Shown here: positions 1 through 6,549 of the stretch, piece by piece
Layout: each line of letters begins with the position of its first letter
Numbering within the stretch: the first letter of the stretch is position 1
Assembly: GCA_938023895.1 (NCBI GenBank)
Contig: CALJDH010000257.1
Location: 1-7,889 of the forward strand
Length of the DNA: 7,889 bases
Direction: 5' to 3'
From: an uncultured Aliiroseovarius sp.
GTDB lineage: Bacteria; Pseudomonadota; Alphaproteobacteria; Rhodobacterales; Rhodobacteraceae
Notes under the pieces: model-generated
Seen by the model: the letters and a program-made list of their open reading frames with translations, nothing else
Told to the model about the DNA's origin: nothing
Database searches by the model: none
Program-made: the position numbers and the translations under genes

Positions 1-72
1 GACTATGCTGGCGGCAAAGACGCGGCAGAAGTTGCGGCCTCGATCCAGTCCACCTGGGACTCGATCAAGTAA
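1..72 (+). CDS. aglE: AglE, alpha-glucoside ABC transporter substrate-binding protein (3' end only)
   Basis: Reading from base 1 gives 23 codons and a TAA stop at 70-72; the peptide begins DYAGGKDAAEV and ends STWDSIK. The start lies outside the window. A C-terminal helix of the form 'AAxxIQSxWDxIK' is typical of periplasmic sugar-binding proteins of ABC importers (inference from family resemblance). The assignment rests mainly on context: the next four genes are two sugar permeases, a GH13 glucosidase and an ABC ATPase in the order aglF-aglG-aglA-aglK, and in known agl operons of Sinorhizobium and Rhodobacter relatives aglE comes immediately before aglF. It would bind alpha-glucosides in the periplasm and deliver them to AglF/AglG. 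With so little sequence the product could not be named without its neighbours. Confidence 0.7.
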   Translation, partial: DYAGGKDAAEVAASIQSTWDSIK

Positions 73-92
73 TCCGGACCTAAGCAACTCAC

Positions 93-115
93 CCCCGGCG
101 GCACCGTCGCCGGGG
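93..115 (+). promoter_or_regulatory. Intercistronic hairpin 1 between aglE and aglF
   Basis: CCCCGGCG (93-100) pairs perfectly with CGCCGGGG (108-115) around a 7-base loop. This all-GC 8-bp stem lies 20 bases after the aglE stop. There is no T-run after it, so it is not a classical intrinsic terminator. Hairpins in this place in binding-protein-dependent transport operons (malE-malF is the model) stabilise the upstream message and reduce downstream expression; that role here is inferred. Confidence 0.6.
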
Positions 116-127
116 CGTATCATCCAC

Positions 128-149
128 ACCGAAGGGCCAGCGCTTCGGT
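128..149 (+). promoter_or_regulatory. Intercistronic hairpin 2 between aglE and aglF
   Basis: ACCGAAG (128-134) pairs with CTTCGGT (143-149) around an 8-base loop. It follows the first hairpin by 12 bases and ends 15 bases before the aglF ATG, just upstream of the purine-rich ribosome binding site GGAAAGGGGGAG (151-162). It may affect ribosome access to aglF or act with the first hairpin as an RNA-decay barrier. The pairing is visible; the role is inferred. Confidence 0.45.
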
Positions 150-164
150 TGGAAAGGGGGAGAC

Positions 165-1160
165 ATGCAACAAGCACTCTTCGCGCTGTCGACGATTATC
201 ATCGGTGTATTTGGCTGCGTCGCCTATTTCTACTTCTCAAATCTTCTGCTTGACCGGATGTGTCCGGCAAAAGGACCCAATGCCGGGCGGAATATCAATC
301 GGGCGAATGCCATCCGTCCTTGGTTGTTCGTGTTTCCGGCGCTCGCGATCTTGTCGATTTACCTGCTGTACCCAGTGTTCTCGACCTTCTACTTGTCTCT
401 GCATGACAGCCGAGGGCAATTCGTCGGTGCGGACAATTACACATGGCTTGTCGGAGACGAGAAGTTTCGTGAAAGCCTTGTAAACAACTTGCTTTGGTTG
501 CTCGTCGTGCCTGCTGCGTCGACCTTCTTTGGATTGGTTGCCGCCGGGCTGACGGACCGCATCAAGTGGGGGCAGCTTGCACAAAGCCTTGTGTTCATGC
601 CCATGGCCATCAGCTTTGTCGGTGCGGCGGTAATCTGGAAGTTTATCTATGACTATCGCGGCGACAATCAGGGCGAACAAATCGGTCTTCTGAACGCGCT
701 GGTGCAGGTGTTCGGCGGCGATCCGCAGGCGTGGATCACTTTGCCGTTCTGGAACAATTTCTTTTTGATGGCGATCCTGATCTGGATCCAGACGGGCTTT
801 GCCATGGTGATCCTGTCGGCGGCTCTGAAGGGCATTAGTGAAGAAACGATCGAGGCCGCCTATCTGGACGGCGCCAGCCCGCTGCAGGTTTTTTTCAAGA
901 TCAAGATCCCGCAAATCTGGGGCACCATCGCGGTGGTCTGGACGACGATCACCGTGACCGTCCTAAAGGTCTTCGACATCGTTTTCGCCATGACCAATGG
1001 TCAATGGGGCACGCAGGTTTTGGCCAATCTCATGTATGACTGGATGTTCCGTGGATCCCCGGATTTCGGGCGTGGCTCGGCCATCGTGGTGGTGATCATG
1101 CTTTTGGTCACGCCGGTCATGGTCTGGAACATCTACAATGCACATAAGGAGTCACGCTGA
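165..1160 (+). CDS. aglF: AglF, alpha-glucoside ABC transporter permease
   Basis: This 331-residue inner-membrane permease belongs to the MalF-like (BPD_transp_1) family and would form half of the membrane channel with AglG. An N-terminal hydrophobic segment (about 4-29) precedes a basic linker, and further strong membrane segments lie near 52-75, 105-128, 139-161, 198-222, 252-275 and 305-325. The EAA loop, which docks onto the ATPase, is at about 230-249: EAAYLDGASPLQVFFKIKIP, matching EAA-x3-G-x9-I-x-(L)P with K in place of the usual Leu before Pro. The ATG at 165 is supported by the purine-rich Shine-Dalgarno GGAAAGGGGGAG. The gene ends in TGATG, so its stop overlaps the aglG start by one base, which implies translational coupling. 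Length and extra N-terminal segment fit AglF. The symbol follows operon order; substrate specificity is inferred. Confidence 0.9.
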   Translation: MQQALFALSTIIIGVFGCVAYFYFSNLLLDRMCPAKGPNAGRNINRANAIRPWLFVFPALAILSIYLLYPVFSTFYLSLHDSRGQFVGADNYTWLVGDEKFRESLVNNLLWLLVVPAASTFFGLVAAGLTDRIKWGQLAQSLVFMPMAISFVGAAVIWKFIYDYRGDNQGEQIGLLNALVQVFGGDPQAWITLPFWNNFFLMAILIWIQTGFAMVILSAALKGISEETIEAAYLDGASPLQVFFKIKIPQIWGTIAVVWTTITVTVLKVFDIVFAMTNGQWGTQVLANLMYDWMFRGSPDFGRGSAIVVVIMLLVTPVMVWNIYNAHKESR

Positions 1161-2293
1161 TGGATATGGCAGGAGGCAAATCCCGCCTGACATGGGCGGT
1201 CAACTTGTCGGCAGCGCTGCTGGTGCTGCTGTGGATCATCCCGACGGTCGGGCTGTTGATCAGCTCGTTCCGGGATCGGGACGCGATTTCGACCTCGGGC
1301 TGGTGGACGGCCTTGTCAGCTTCGGAAAAGAACGTGATCGAGCGCGCCTTGGCGCCCGGTGAAGCCAAGCCGGAAGGTGATCTTTGGGTCATCGAGGGGC
1401 AGGTGCTGGTAGGGCAGGGCGTCTCCGTCACGGCCTTCGGCATCACCTCGAAAGAGCCCGTGGCCTTTACCCCCGGCGACACCGCCACCCATGCGCGTGG
1501 ACACAAGATCACCGTGCAGTCGGATGGGCGCTATCGCATTGAATACGCAGAAGAACCTAGCGGAAGCCGCGGGCAACGCCTGTTCGTGCGGGCCGAAACG
1601 CCGCCGGGCTTTACCTTGGACAACTACCGAGAGGTGCTGTTCGCCGAGGGCATGGGGCGCTCGCTTCTGAACACGCTGACCGTGACCATCCCCGCAACGA
1701 TCATTCCAGTGCTCGTCGCCGCCTTTGCCGCCTACGCGCTGGCATGGATGGAGATGCCGGGTCGTGCTCTTCTGGTCGCAGCCGTGGTCGGGTTGCTGGT
1801 CGTGCCGCTTCAGGTCGCTTTCATCCCGCTTCTGAAGCTGCATATCGGGGTTGGGCTGGGCAAAGGCTATTTAGGTATATGGCTTGCACATACGGGCTTC
1901 GGATTACCTTTGGCAGTCTTCCTCCTACGTAACTACATGGTCGGCCTGCCCGGAGAGATTATCGAAAGTGCCCGTGTGGACGGCGCCACTGATTTCCAGA
2001 TCTTCCGCCGTATCATCCTGCCGCTGTCCTTCCCGGCGCTGGCCTCTTTCGCGATCTTTCAGTTCCTCTGGGTGTGGAATGACCTACTGGTCGCCAAAGT
2101 GTTTCTTGGCACCGGCGAGGATCAGGTCGTCATGACCGGTCGCATCGTGGACCTTCTGGGGTCGCGCGGTGGTGATTGGGAGATCCTGGCCGCCTCGGCC
2201 TTTGTCTCGATCGCGGTGCCGATCTTCGTTTTCTTCTCACTCCAACGCTATCTCGTGCGCGGCCTTCTGGCCGGATCAGTCAAAGGGGGCTGA
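1160..2293 (+). CDS. aglG: AglG, alpha-glucoside ABC transporter permease with large periplasmic insert
   Basis: This 377-residue MalG-like permease is the partner of AglF. The first membrane segment is at about 15-36, followed by a long non-membrane stretch (about 37-165) rich in beta-type sequence, then membrane segments near 168-195, 203-226, 238-258, 291-313 and 344-365. The EAA loop is ESARVDGATDFQIFRRIILP at 269-288, a canonical form with I-x-LP. Ordinary MalG-type permeases are about 280-300 residues; the extra 80-100 residues lie in the first periplasmic loop, which is usual for AglG (about 380 residues). The strong Shine-Dalgarno AAGGAG (1146-1151) lies inside the aglF end, 8 bases before the ATG; a second in-frame ATG at 1166 is possible but less well spaced. 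A short run of codons rare in this sequence (TTA, ATA, TTA, CTA) occurs at 1871-1927. Confidence 0.9.
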   Translation: MDMAGGKSRLTWAVNLSAALLVLLWIIPTVGLLISSFRDRDAISTSGWWTALSASEKNVIERALAPGEAKPEGDLWVIEGQVLVGQGVSVTAFGITSKEPVAFTPGDTATHARGHKITVQSDGRYRIEYAEEPSGSRGQRLFVRAETPPGFTLDNYREVLFAEGMGRSLLNTLTVTIPATIIPVLVAAFAAYALAWMEMPGRALLVAAVVGLLVVPLQVAFIPLLKLHIGVGLGKGYLGIWLAHTGFGLPLAVFLLRNYMVGLPGEIIESARVDGATDFQIFRRIILPLSFPALASFAIFQFLWVWNDLLVAKVFLGTGEDQVVMTGRIVDLLGSRGGDWEILAASAFVSIAVPIFVFFSLQRYLVRGLLAGSVKGG

Positions 2294-2296
2294 CAC

Positions 2297-3931
2297 ATGA
2301 ACGCAACCGTTTCTCAACAGGATATGAAACACCTGACCAAGGACCCCGATTGGTGGCGTGGCGCTGTGATCTATCAGGTCTACCCGCGCAGCTATCAGGA
2401 CGATAATGGAGATGGTATTGGCGATCTGGCCGGCATCACCCGACGTCTGCCACATATCGCGTCGCTGGGTGTGGACGCGGTCTGGATCTCGCCCTTCTTC
2501 ACGTCACCGATGAAGGATTTCGGCTATGACGTATCGGATTACTGCGACGTCGACCCGATGTTCGGAACACTGTCTGATTTCGATCAGCTGATCAGCGCGG
2601 CGCATGGGCTGGGGCTGAAGGTGATGATTGATCTGGTGCTCAGCCACACCTCGGACCAGCATGCGTGGTTTCAGGAAAGCCTTCAGGACCGCGAAAACGA
2701 CAAAGCGAACTGGTATGTCTGGGCCGAGCCAAAGCCCGATGGCACCGCGCCGACCAACTGGCTGTCGATTTTTGGCGGGTCCGCATGGCAATGGAACGGG
2801 AAGCGCGAACAGTATTATCTGCACAACTTCCTGACCTCGCAGCCAGATCTGAATTTCCACGAACCGCAGGTGCAAGATGCACTGTTGGATGTGGCACGCT
2901 TCTGGCTGGAGCGCGGCGTGGATGGGTTCCGCTTGGACACGATCAACTTCTATACCCATGACGCCCAGCTGCGGGATAACCCTCCGCTTGCGCCCGAGGA
3001 TCGCAACAGCACCATCGCACCAGCGGTGAACCCCTATAACCACCAAGAGCACCTTTACGACAAGAACCGGCCCGAGACGCTGGACTTCCTGCGTAAGCTG
3101 CGTGCCGTGATGGAGCCTTTCGGCGCCGCAGCGGTTGGCGAAGTGGGCGATGCCCAACGCGGGCTAGAGATCATGGGCGAGTACACGCGCGGCGATGACC
3201 TGGTGCAGATGTGCTATGCGTTCGAGCTCTTGTCGGGGGATCAACCTGATGCTGCCCGTATTGCCGAAGTGATGCGTAAAGTGGCCGAGGTCGCGCCGGA
3301 TGGCTGGGCCTGTTGGGCCTATTCGAACCACGATGTCGCGCGCCACGCCACGCGCTGGGATCTGCCCGATCAAGCGCAACGCTTGTTTATCACGCTTCTG
3401 ATGTCGCTGCGCGGATCGGCCTGTATCTATCAAGGCGAAGAACTGGGGCTGGGCGAGGCAGATGTCGCGTTCGAAGACCTGCAAGATCCTTACGGCATTG
3501 AATTCTGGCCCGAATTCAAAGGCCGTGATGGCTGTCGCACCCCGATGGTGTGGTCGGCAGGGGTGCCGCAAGGTGGGTTCTCGTCCACTTCCGATACGTG
3601 GCTGCCAGTTGCGGCCGAACACTTGCCCTTGGCGGTCGATCAGGCCGAGGCCAGCAATGATGCGCTGATCCATCACTACCGTGATGTCATCGCCTTGCGC
3701 CGTTCCCATCCGGCGCTTGCGAAGGGCGAAATGCTGGATCTTGAGGCAGATGGACCGCTTCTGCAGTTCGAACGTCAGCACGGGGGCGAACGGATTCTGT
3801 GTCAGTTCAACCTGAGCAATGCACCGATCACGACGGACCGTCCCAGTGGGGATTGGCAGGTTCTGATCGGGAATAATACTGGCGACATCCCGGCATGGGG
3901 TGCGCTGATCATGAAGAAAGAAGAGGTGTAG
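2297..3931 (+). CDS. aglA: AglA, cytoplasmic alpha-glucosidase (GH13)
   Basis: This 544-residue glycoside hydrolase family 13 enzyme would cleave imported alpha-glucosides to glucose and the second sugar. No signal peptide is visible, so it acts in the cytoplasm. GH13 regions in order: YQVYPRSYQDDNGDGIGDL near 26-44; region I DLVLSHTS (112-119, His117); region V QPDLNF (182-187); region II GFRLDTIN (210-217) with nucleophile Asp214; region III with acid/base Glu282 in GEVGD; region IV SNHD (343-346) with Asp346. The residue after the nucleophile is Thr215. In oligosaccharide-cleaving GH13 enzymes Thr here goes with alpha-1,4 preference and Val with alpha-1,6 (isomaltase type), so alpha-1,4 activity is predicted. 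The length matches GH13 subfamily 23 glucosidases (about 540). The ATG lies 3 bases after the aglG stop, with AAAGGGGG (2282-2289) as ribosome binding site. Trehalose- or sucrose-specific relatives are the main alternative. Confidence 0.92.
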   Translation: MNATVSQQDMKHLTKDPDWWRGAVIYQVYPRSYQDDNGDGIGDLAGITRRLPHIASLGVDAVWISPFFTSPMKDFGYDVSDYCDVDPMFGTLSDFDQLISAAHGLGLKVMIDLVLSHTSDQHAWFQESLQDRENDKANWYVWAEPKPDGTAPTNWLSIFGGSAWQWNGKREQYYLHNFLTSQPDLNFHEPQVQDALLDVARFWLERGVDGFRLDTINFYTHDAQLRDNPPLAPEDRNSTIAPAVNPYNHQEHLYDKNRPETLDFLRKLRAVMEPFGAAAVGEVGDAQRGLEIMGEYTRGDDLVQMCYAFELLSGDQPDAARIAEVMRKVAEVAPDGWACWAYSNHDVARHATRWDLPDQAQRLFITLLMSLRGSACIYQGEELGLGEADVAFEDLQDPYGIEFWPEFKGRDGCRTPMVWSAGVPQGGFSSTSDTWLPVAAEHLPLAVDQAEASNDALIHHYRDVIALRRSHPALAKGEMLDLEADGPLLQFERQHGGERILCQFNLSNAPITTDRPSGDWQVLIGNNTGDIPAWGALIMKKEEV

Positions 3932-3933
3932 CC

Positions 3934-5043
3934 ATGGCCGATCTGAAGCTGACAGATGTTGTCAAAAGCTATGGCGACGTTAATGTCCTGAACGACATTG
4001 ATCTGGATATCCAGACGGGCGAGTTGATTGTCTTCGTTGGCCCCTCGGGCTGCGGCAAGTCAACGCTCCTGCGCATGATCGCGGGGCTTGAGAAGATTAC
4101 CGATGGGACGCTGGAAATCGATGGAGAGGTCGTAAATGACGTGCCCCCCAGCCAACGAGGCATTGCAATGGTGTTTCAATCCTATGCGCTCTACCCGCAT
4201 ATGACAGTGCGCGACAACATGGCCTTTGCGCTGAAGATCGCCAAAAAGCCGACCGCCGAGATTGACGCCGCTGTGGACCGCGCTGCTAAGGCGCTGCAGT
4301 TGGATCCCTATTTGGACCGCCTGCCAAAAGCGCTTTCGGGTGGGCAGCGTCAGAGGGTGGCAATTGGCCGCGCGATCGTACGCGATCCCAAGGTCTACCT
4401 GTTCGATGAACCTCTTTCGAATTTGGACGCGGCACTTCGCGTCGCCACACGGATCGAAATCTCTCAGCTGAAAGAAGCGATGCCGGACAGCACCATGATC
4501 TATGTGACCCATGATCAGGTCGAAGCGATGACGCTGGCAGATCGGATCGTGGTTTTGGCCAACAAAGGCATCGCGCAGGTGGGCAGCCCGCTTGAGCTGT
4601 ACGAACGCCCCCGCACCGAGTTTGTGGCGCAATTCATTGGATCGCCGGCCATGAATCTTCTGCCGGGCAAGATCACCGCCACCGGTGATAGAACGCAAGT
4701 GACACTAGACGCCGGAGGCGTCGCGGTAACCGAGATTGCGACAATAGATGCAGACATGGGGCGCGTGGTCAATCTGGGCGTTCGGCCCGAGGATTTCGTG
4801 CTGGCCGAAGGGGACGCGATCTTCGAAGGTGAGGTAGAGATCGTTGAAGCCTTGGGCGAGGTATCGCTTTTGTACATCCCCGCCAAAATGTCGGTGGGCG
4901 AGGGCGCAGACAGCGCCAACCAAACCCACCTGATCGCCAAACTGCCCGGCATTCATGGCGAGCTGAAGGGCAAGAGAGTCCGCCTGACTGCGGATCCATC
5001 GAAGCTGCAGATTTTTGCTGATGGGATCACCATGCAAACCTGA
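3934..5043 (+). CDS. aglK: AglK, ABC transporter ATPase of the MalK/UgpC type
   Basis: This 369-residue ATPase would power alpha-glucoside import as a dimer under AglF/AglG on the cytoplasmic side. Motifs: Walker A GPSGCGKST (36-44), Q-loop FQSYALYPHM (Gln82), signature LSGGQ (134-138), Walker B VYLFDE (154-159), D-loop SNLD (162-165) and H-loop VTHDQ (His193). Residues from about 235 form the C-terminal TOBE/MalK regulatory domain, with the family hallmark GVRPEDF near 288-294. The ATG at 3934 is chosen because the family N-terminus (MADLKLTDVVKSYG) starts there, 2 bases after the aglA stop, with AAGAAGAGG upstream. An in-frame ATG at 3895 would add 13 residues inside aglA and is unlikely. 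MalK-type ATPases can be shared between sugar importers, but the operon position supports dedicated use here. Confidence 0.93.
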   Translation: MADLKLTDVVKSYGDVNVLNDIDLDIQTGELIVFVGPSGCGKSTLLRMIAGLEKITDGTLEIDGEVVNDVPPSQRGIAMVFQSYALYPHMTVRDNMAFALKIAKKPTAEIDAAVDRAAKALQLDPYLDRLPKALSGGQRQRVAIGRAIVRDPKVYLFDEPLSNLDAALRVATRIEISQLKEAMPDSTMIYVTHDQVEAMTLADRIVVLANKGIAQVGSPLELYERPRTEFVAQFIGSPAMNLLPGKITATGDRTQVTLDAGGVAVTEIATIDADMGRVVNLGVRPEDFVLAEGDAIFEGEVEIVEALGEVSLLYIPAKMSVGEGADSANQTHLIAKLPGIHGELKGKRVRLTADPSKLQIFADGITMQT

Positions 5044-5079
5044 GAGCTGGCCGTTCTCAAACACACCGCTCACATGGCT

Positions 5080-5116
5080 AAGGGGTCGCAGGGTTTGGAA
5101 CGCTGCGGCCCTTTCT
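5080..5116 (+). terminator. Rho-independent terminator of the agl operon
   Basis: AAGGGGTCGCAG (5080-5091) pairs with CTGCGGCCCTTT (5103-5114) as a 12-bp stem with two G-T wobbles around an 11-base loop. The three T's of the right arm continue into CTAATT. It lies 36 bases after the aglK stop and before the likely prfB promoter, so it should separate the sugar operon from prfB. The T-run is short, so termination may be incomplete. Confidence 0.7.
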
Positions 5117-5131
5117 AATTGGGCAGGGCAG

Positions 5132-5155
5132 CCATCCGCGCTTGCCCATCCGCGC
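5132..5155 (+). repeat. Two 10-base direct repeats upstream of prfB
   Basis: CCATCCGCGC occurs at 5132-5141 and again at 5146-5155, a spacing of 14 bases. The pair brackets the candidate -35 hexamer of prfB. It could be a small slippage duplication or a regulator site; nothing else in the sequence decides between them. Confidence 0.5.
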
Positions 5156-5170
5156 CCCTGTTGATATTGC
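5142..5170 (+). promoter_or_regulatory. prfB: Candidate sigma-70 promoter for prfB
   Basis: TTGCCC (5142-5147) and TATTGC (5165-5170) are separated by 17 bases, after the agl terminator and 32 bases before the prfB ATG. The -35 matches the consensus at 4 of 6 positions and the -10 at 3 of 6, so support is modest. Its position between a terminator and an essential gene is the main argument for it. Confidence 0.35.
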
Positions 5171-5202
5171 GGGGGACGAGATTTCGGACAGGGAACACAC
5201 CC

Positions 5203-6330
5203 ATGCGGGCAGAGGCTCAGAACAACGTTGATGCAATCGAGAAATCCCTGGCGCTTTTGCGACAGCGGATCGGTTGGGATACGGCTGAACATCGTCTTGA
5301 GGAATTCAACGCGATGACGGAAGACCCGGACCTGTGGAACGACCCCGACCGAGCGCAAAAACTGATGCGCGAGCGTCAGTCGCTGCTGGACAGCGTGAAC
5401 AGCTACAAATCCATGGCGCAAGAGATGCAGGACAATGTGGACCTGATCGAGTTGGGCGAGATGGAAGAAGATAACGAAGTTGTTGCCGAGGCTGAAGAAG
5501 CATTGGCGGAACTGGTCAAGAAAGCTTCCGCCGCTGAACTGGAAGCACTTCTGGACGGTGAGGCCGACAGCAATGACACTTTCCTCGAGATCAACTCGGG
5601 CGCGGGCGGCACGGAAAGCTGTGACTGGGCGTCGATGCTGGCGCGGATGTATGTCCGTTGGGCGGAAAAGCAGGGCTACAAGGTCGAGCTTCAGTCTGAA
5701 AGCGCAGGCGAAGAGGCGGGTATCAAATCTGCGTCCTACAAAATCTCGGGCCACAATGCTTATGGCTGGCTGAAATCGGAAAGCGGCGTGCACCGTCTTG
5801 TGCGGATCTCGCCCTATGACTCGGCCGCAAAACGTCACACCTCGTTCAGCTCGGTCTGGGTCTATCCCGTGGTCGACGACAATATCGAGATCGAGGTGAA
5901 CCCCTCGGACATTCGCATCGACACCTATCGTTCGTCTGGTGCCGGTGGTCAGCACGTGAACACGACGGACTCGGCCGTGCGGATCACGCACATCCCAACC
6001 GGGATCGTGACGACCAGTTCGGTCAAATCGCAGCACCAAAACCGTGACATCGCTATGAAGGCACTGAAATCGCGCCTGTATCAGATGGAACTGGATCGCC
6101 GGAATGCGGCCATCAACGAAGCGCATGAAAACAAGGGTGACGCGGGCTGGGGCAACCAGATCCGGTCCTATGTGTTGCAGCCTTACCAGATGGTGAAAGA
6201 TCTGCGCACGGGGCACGAGACTTCGGACACCAAAGGGGTGTTGGATGGCGATTTGAACGCGTTCATGGCGTCGGTTCTGGCGCAAGACGTGGCTGGTAAA
6301 TCGCGGTCCGAGGCCAACGCGGACGACTGA
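5203..6330 (+). CDS. prfB: Peptide chain release factor 2 (RF2)
   Basis: RF2 recognises UGA and UAA stop codons in the ribosomal A site and triggers release of the finished protein. The product is 375 residues, the normal length. An N-terminal coiled-coil domain (about 1-115) is followed by the decoding and catalytic domains. The catalytic loop GGQ is at 248-250 within RSSGAGGQHVNTTDSAVR; its Gln is normally methylated by PrmC. The stop-codon recognition tripeptide, usually SPF in RF2, is Ser-Pro-Tyr at 203-205 (RISPYDSAAKRHTSF). The start at 5203 fits the family N-terminus and a GGACAGGGA ribosome binding site at 5187-5195; the frame stays open upstream to a TTG at 5119, but that would add 28 unrelated residues. 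Unlike E. coli prfB there is no in-frame UGA near codon 25: the region around WDTAEHRLEEFNA is read through in one frame, so no autoregulatory frameshift is possible. Confidence 0.96.
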   Translation: MRAEAQNNVDAIEKSLALLRQRIGWDTAEHRLEEFNAMTEDPDLWNDPDRAQKLMRERQSLLDSVNSYKSMAQEMQDNVDLIELGEMEEDNEVVAEAEEALAELVKKASAAELEALLDGEADSNDTFLEINSGAGGTESCDWASMLARMYVRWAEKQGYKVELQSESAGEEAGIKSASYKISGHNAYGWLKSESGVHRLVRISPYDSAAKRHTSFSSVWVYPVVDDNIEIEVNPSDIRIDTYRSSGAGGQHVNTTDSAVRITHIPTGIVTTSSVKSQHQNRDIAMKALKSRLYQMELDRRNAAINEAHENKGDAGWGNQIRSYVLQPYQMVKDLRTGHETSDTKGVLDGDLNAFMASVLAQDVAGKSRSEANADD

Positions 6331-6360
6331 TTTGTCCCTTCACGGCCGCACTGTCGATGC

Positions 6361-6375
6361 TCAATCTTGGATTGA
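6361..6375. repeat. Perfect short inverted repeat after prfB
   Basis: TCAATC (6361-6366), a 3-base spacer TTG, then GATTGA (6370-6375) form a perfect 6-bp palindrome 30 bases after the prfB stop. A second pair, AACCCT (6377-6382) and AGGGTT (6400-6405), surrounds a 17-base loop directly after it. Neither is followed by a T-run. They could be an RNA 3'-end structure or a protein-binding site; the function is unknown. Confidence 0.4.
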
Positions 6376-6416
6376 TAACCCTTCGGCTTACTCGACGTCA
6401 GGGTTGCGCGTAAAAC

Positions 6417-6422
6417 TATACT
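6417..6422 (+). promoter_or_regulatory. Weak candidate -10 element upstream of the Hint-domain gene
   Basis: TATACT matches the -10 consensus at 5 of 6 positions and lies in a locally AT-rich patch (about 6409-6446) of an otherwise GC-rich sequence. No good -35 is found 16-18 bases upstream (GACGTC at 6394-6399 is the 17-base option). If real, it would give a leader of roughly 125 bases containing the 6471-6513 hairpin. Confidence 0.25.
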
Positions 6423-6470
6423 AAGGTTTAGGATCTCGCCATAGTATGTGACGCATCGATGTCGGGGTTC

Positions 6471-6513
6471 AGGGAAGTGGAGTGTCGCTGATACACTCCC
6501 CACGTTCCTTTTT
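6471..6513 (+). terminator. Terminator-like hairpin, possible attenuator, before the Hint-domain gene
   Basis: GGAGTGT (6479-6485) pairs perfectly with ACACTCC (6493-6499) around a 7-base loop. The stem extends outward past small bulges: GT (6477-6478) with AC (6502-6503), and AGGGAA (6471-6476) with TTCCTT (6505-6510, one G-T). A T-run (6509-6513) then ends in CTGTT. This is the architecture of an intrinsic terminator. It lies 140 bases after prfB and ends only 40 bases before the next start codon, so it may terminate prfB, attenuate the downstream gene, or both. Confidence 0.5.
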
Positions 6514-6519
6514 CTGTTC

Positions 6520-6549
6520 AAGCCCGGCATTCAGGCTTTTACCGGGTGA
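6520..6549 (+). promoter_or_regulatory. Ribosome-binding region with two mutually exclusive small hairpins
   Basis: The likely Shine-Dalgarno is GGGTGA (6544-6549), 4 bases before the ATG at 6554; GGTGA matches the far end of the anti-Shine-Dalgarno complement (AGGAGGTGATC). AAGCC (6520-6524) can pair with GGCTT (6534-6538), leaving it free, or CCCGG (6523-6527) can pair with CCGGG (6542-6546), covering it. The two pairings share bases and exclude each other. Both stems are only 5 bp, so this could be chance. Confidence 0.3.

Noticed and set aside
5..253. An 82-codon plus-strand frame spanning the aglE end and the aglF start
   Set aside because: It runs out of frame through the aglE C-terminus and the intercistronic hairpins, and its composition (Pro/Ser/Arg-rich) looks noncoding.
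3895..3933. Earlier ATG for AglK inside aglA
   Set aside because: It would add 13 residues not found in MalK-type ATPases; the ATG at 3934 has a good ribosome binding site and the conserved N-terminus.
5119..5202. TTG start giving RF2 28 more residues
   Set aside because: The extension overlaps the candidate promoter and direct repeats, has no ribosome binding site and is outside the normal RF2 length.
4705..6285. A 526-codon open frame on the minus strand across the end of aglK and prfB
   Set aside because: It lies opposite two certain genes, covers the intergenic terminator, has an implausible His/Arg/Val-rich composition and shows no domain. It is a codon-bias shadow of GC-rich coding sequence, as are the other long minus-strand frames at 237-914, 2504-3157 and 4060-4698.
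6417..6449. ATACTA/TAGTAT inverted repeat with a 19-base gap in the AT-rich patch
   Set aside because: The arms are 6 bases of low-complexity sequence and the spacing is large, so chance is the better explanation.
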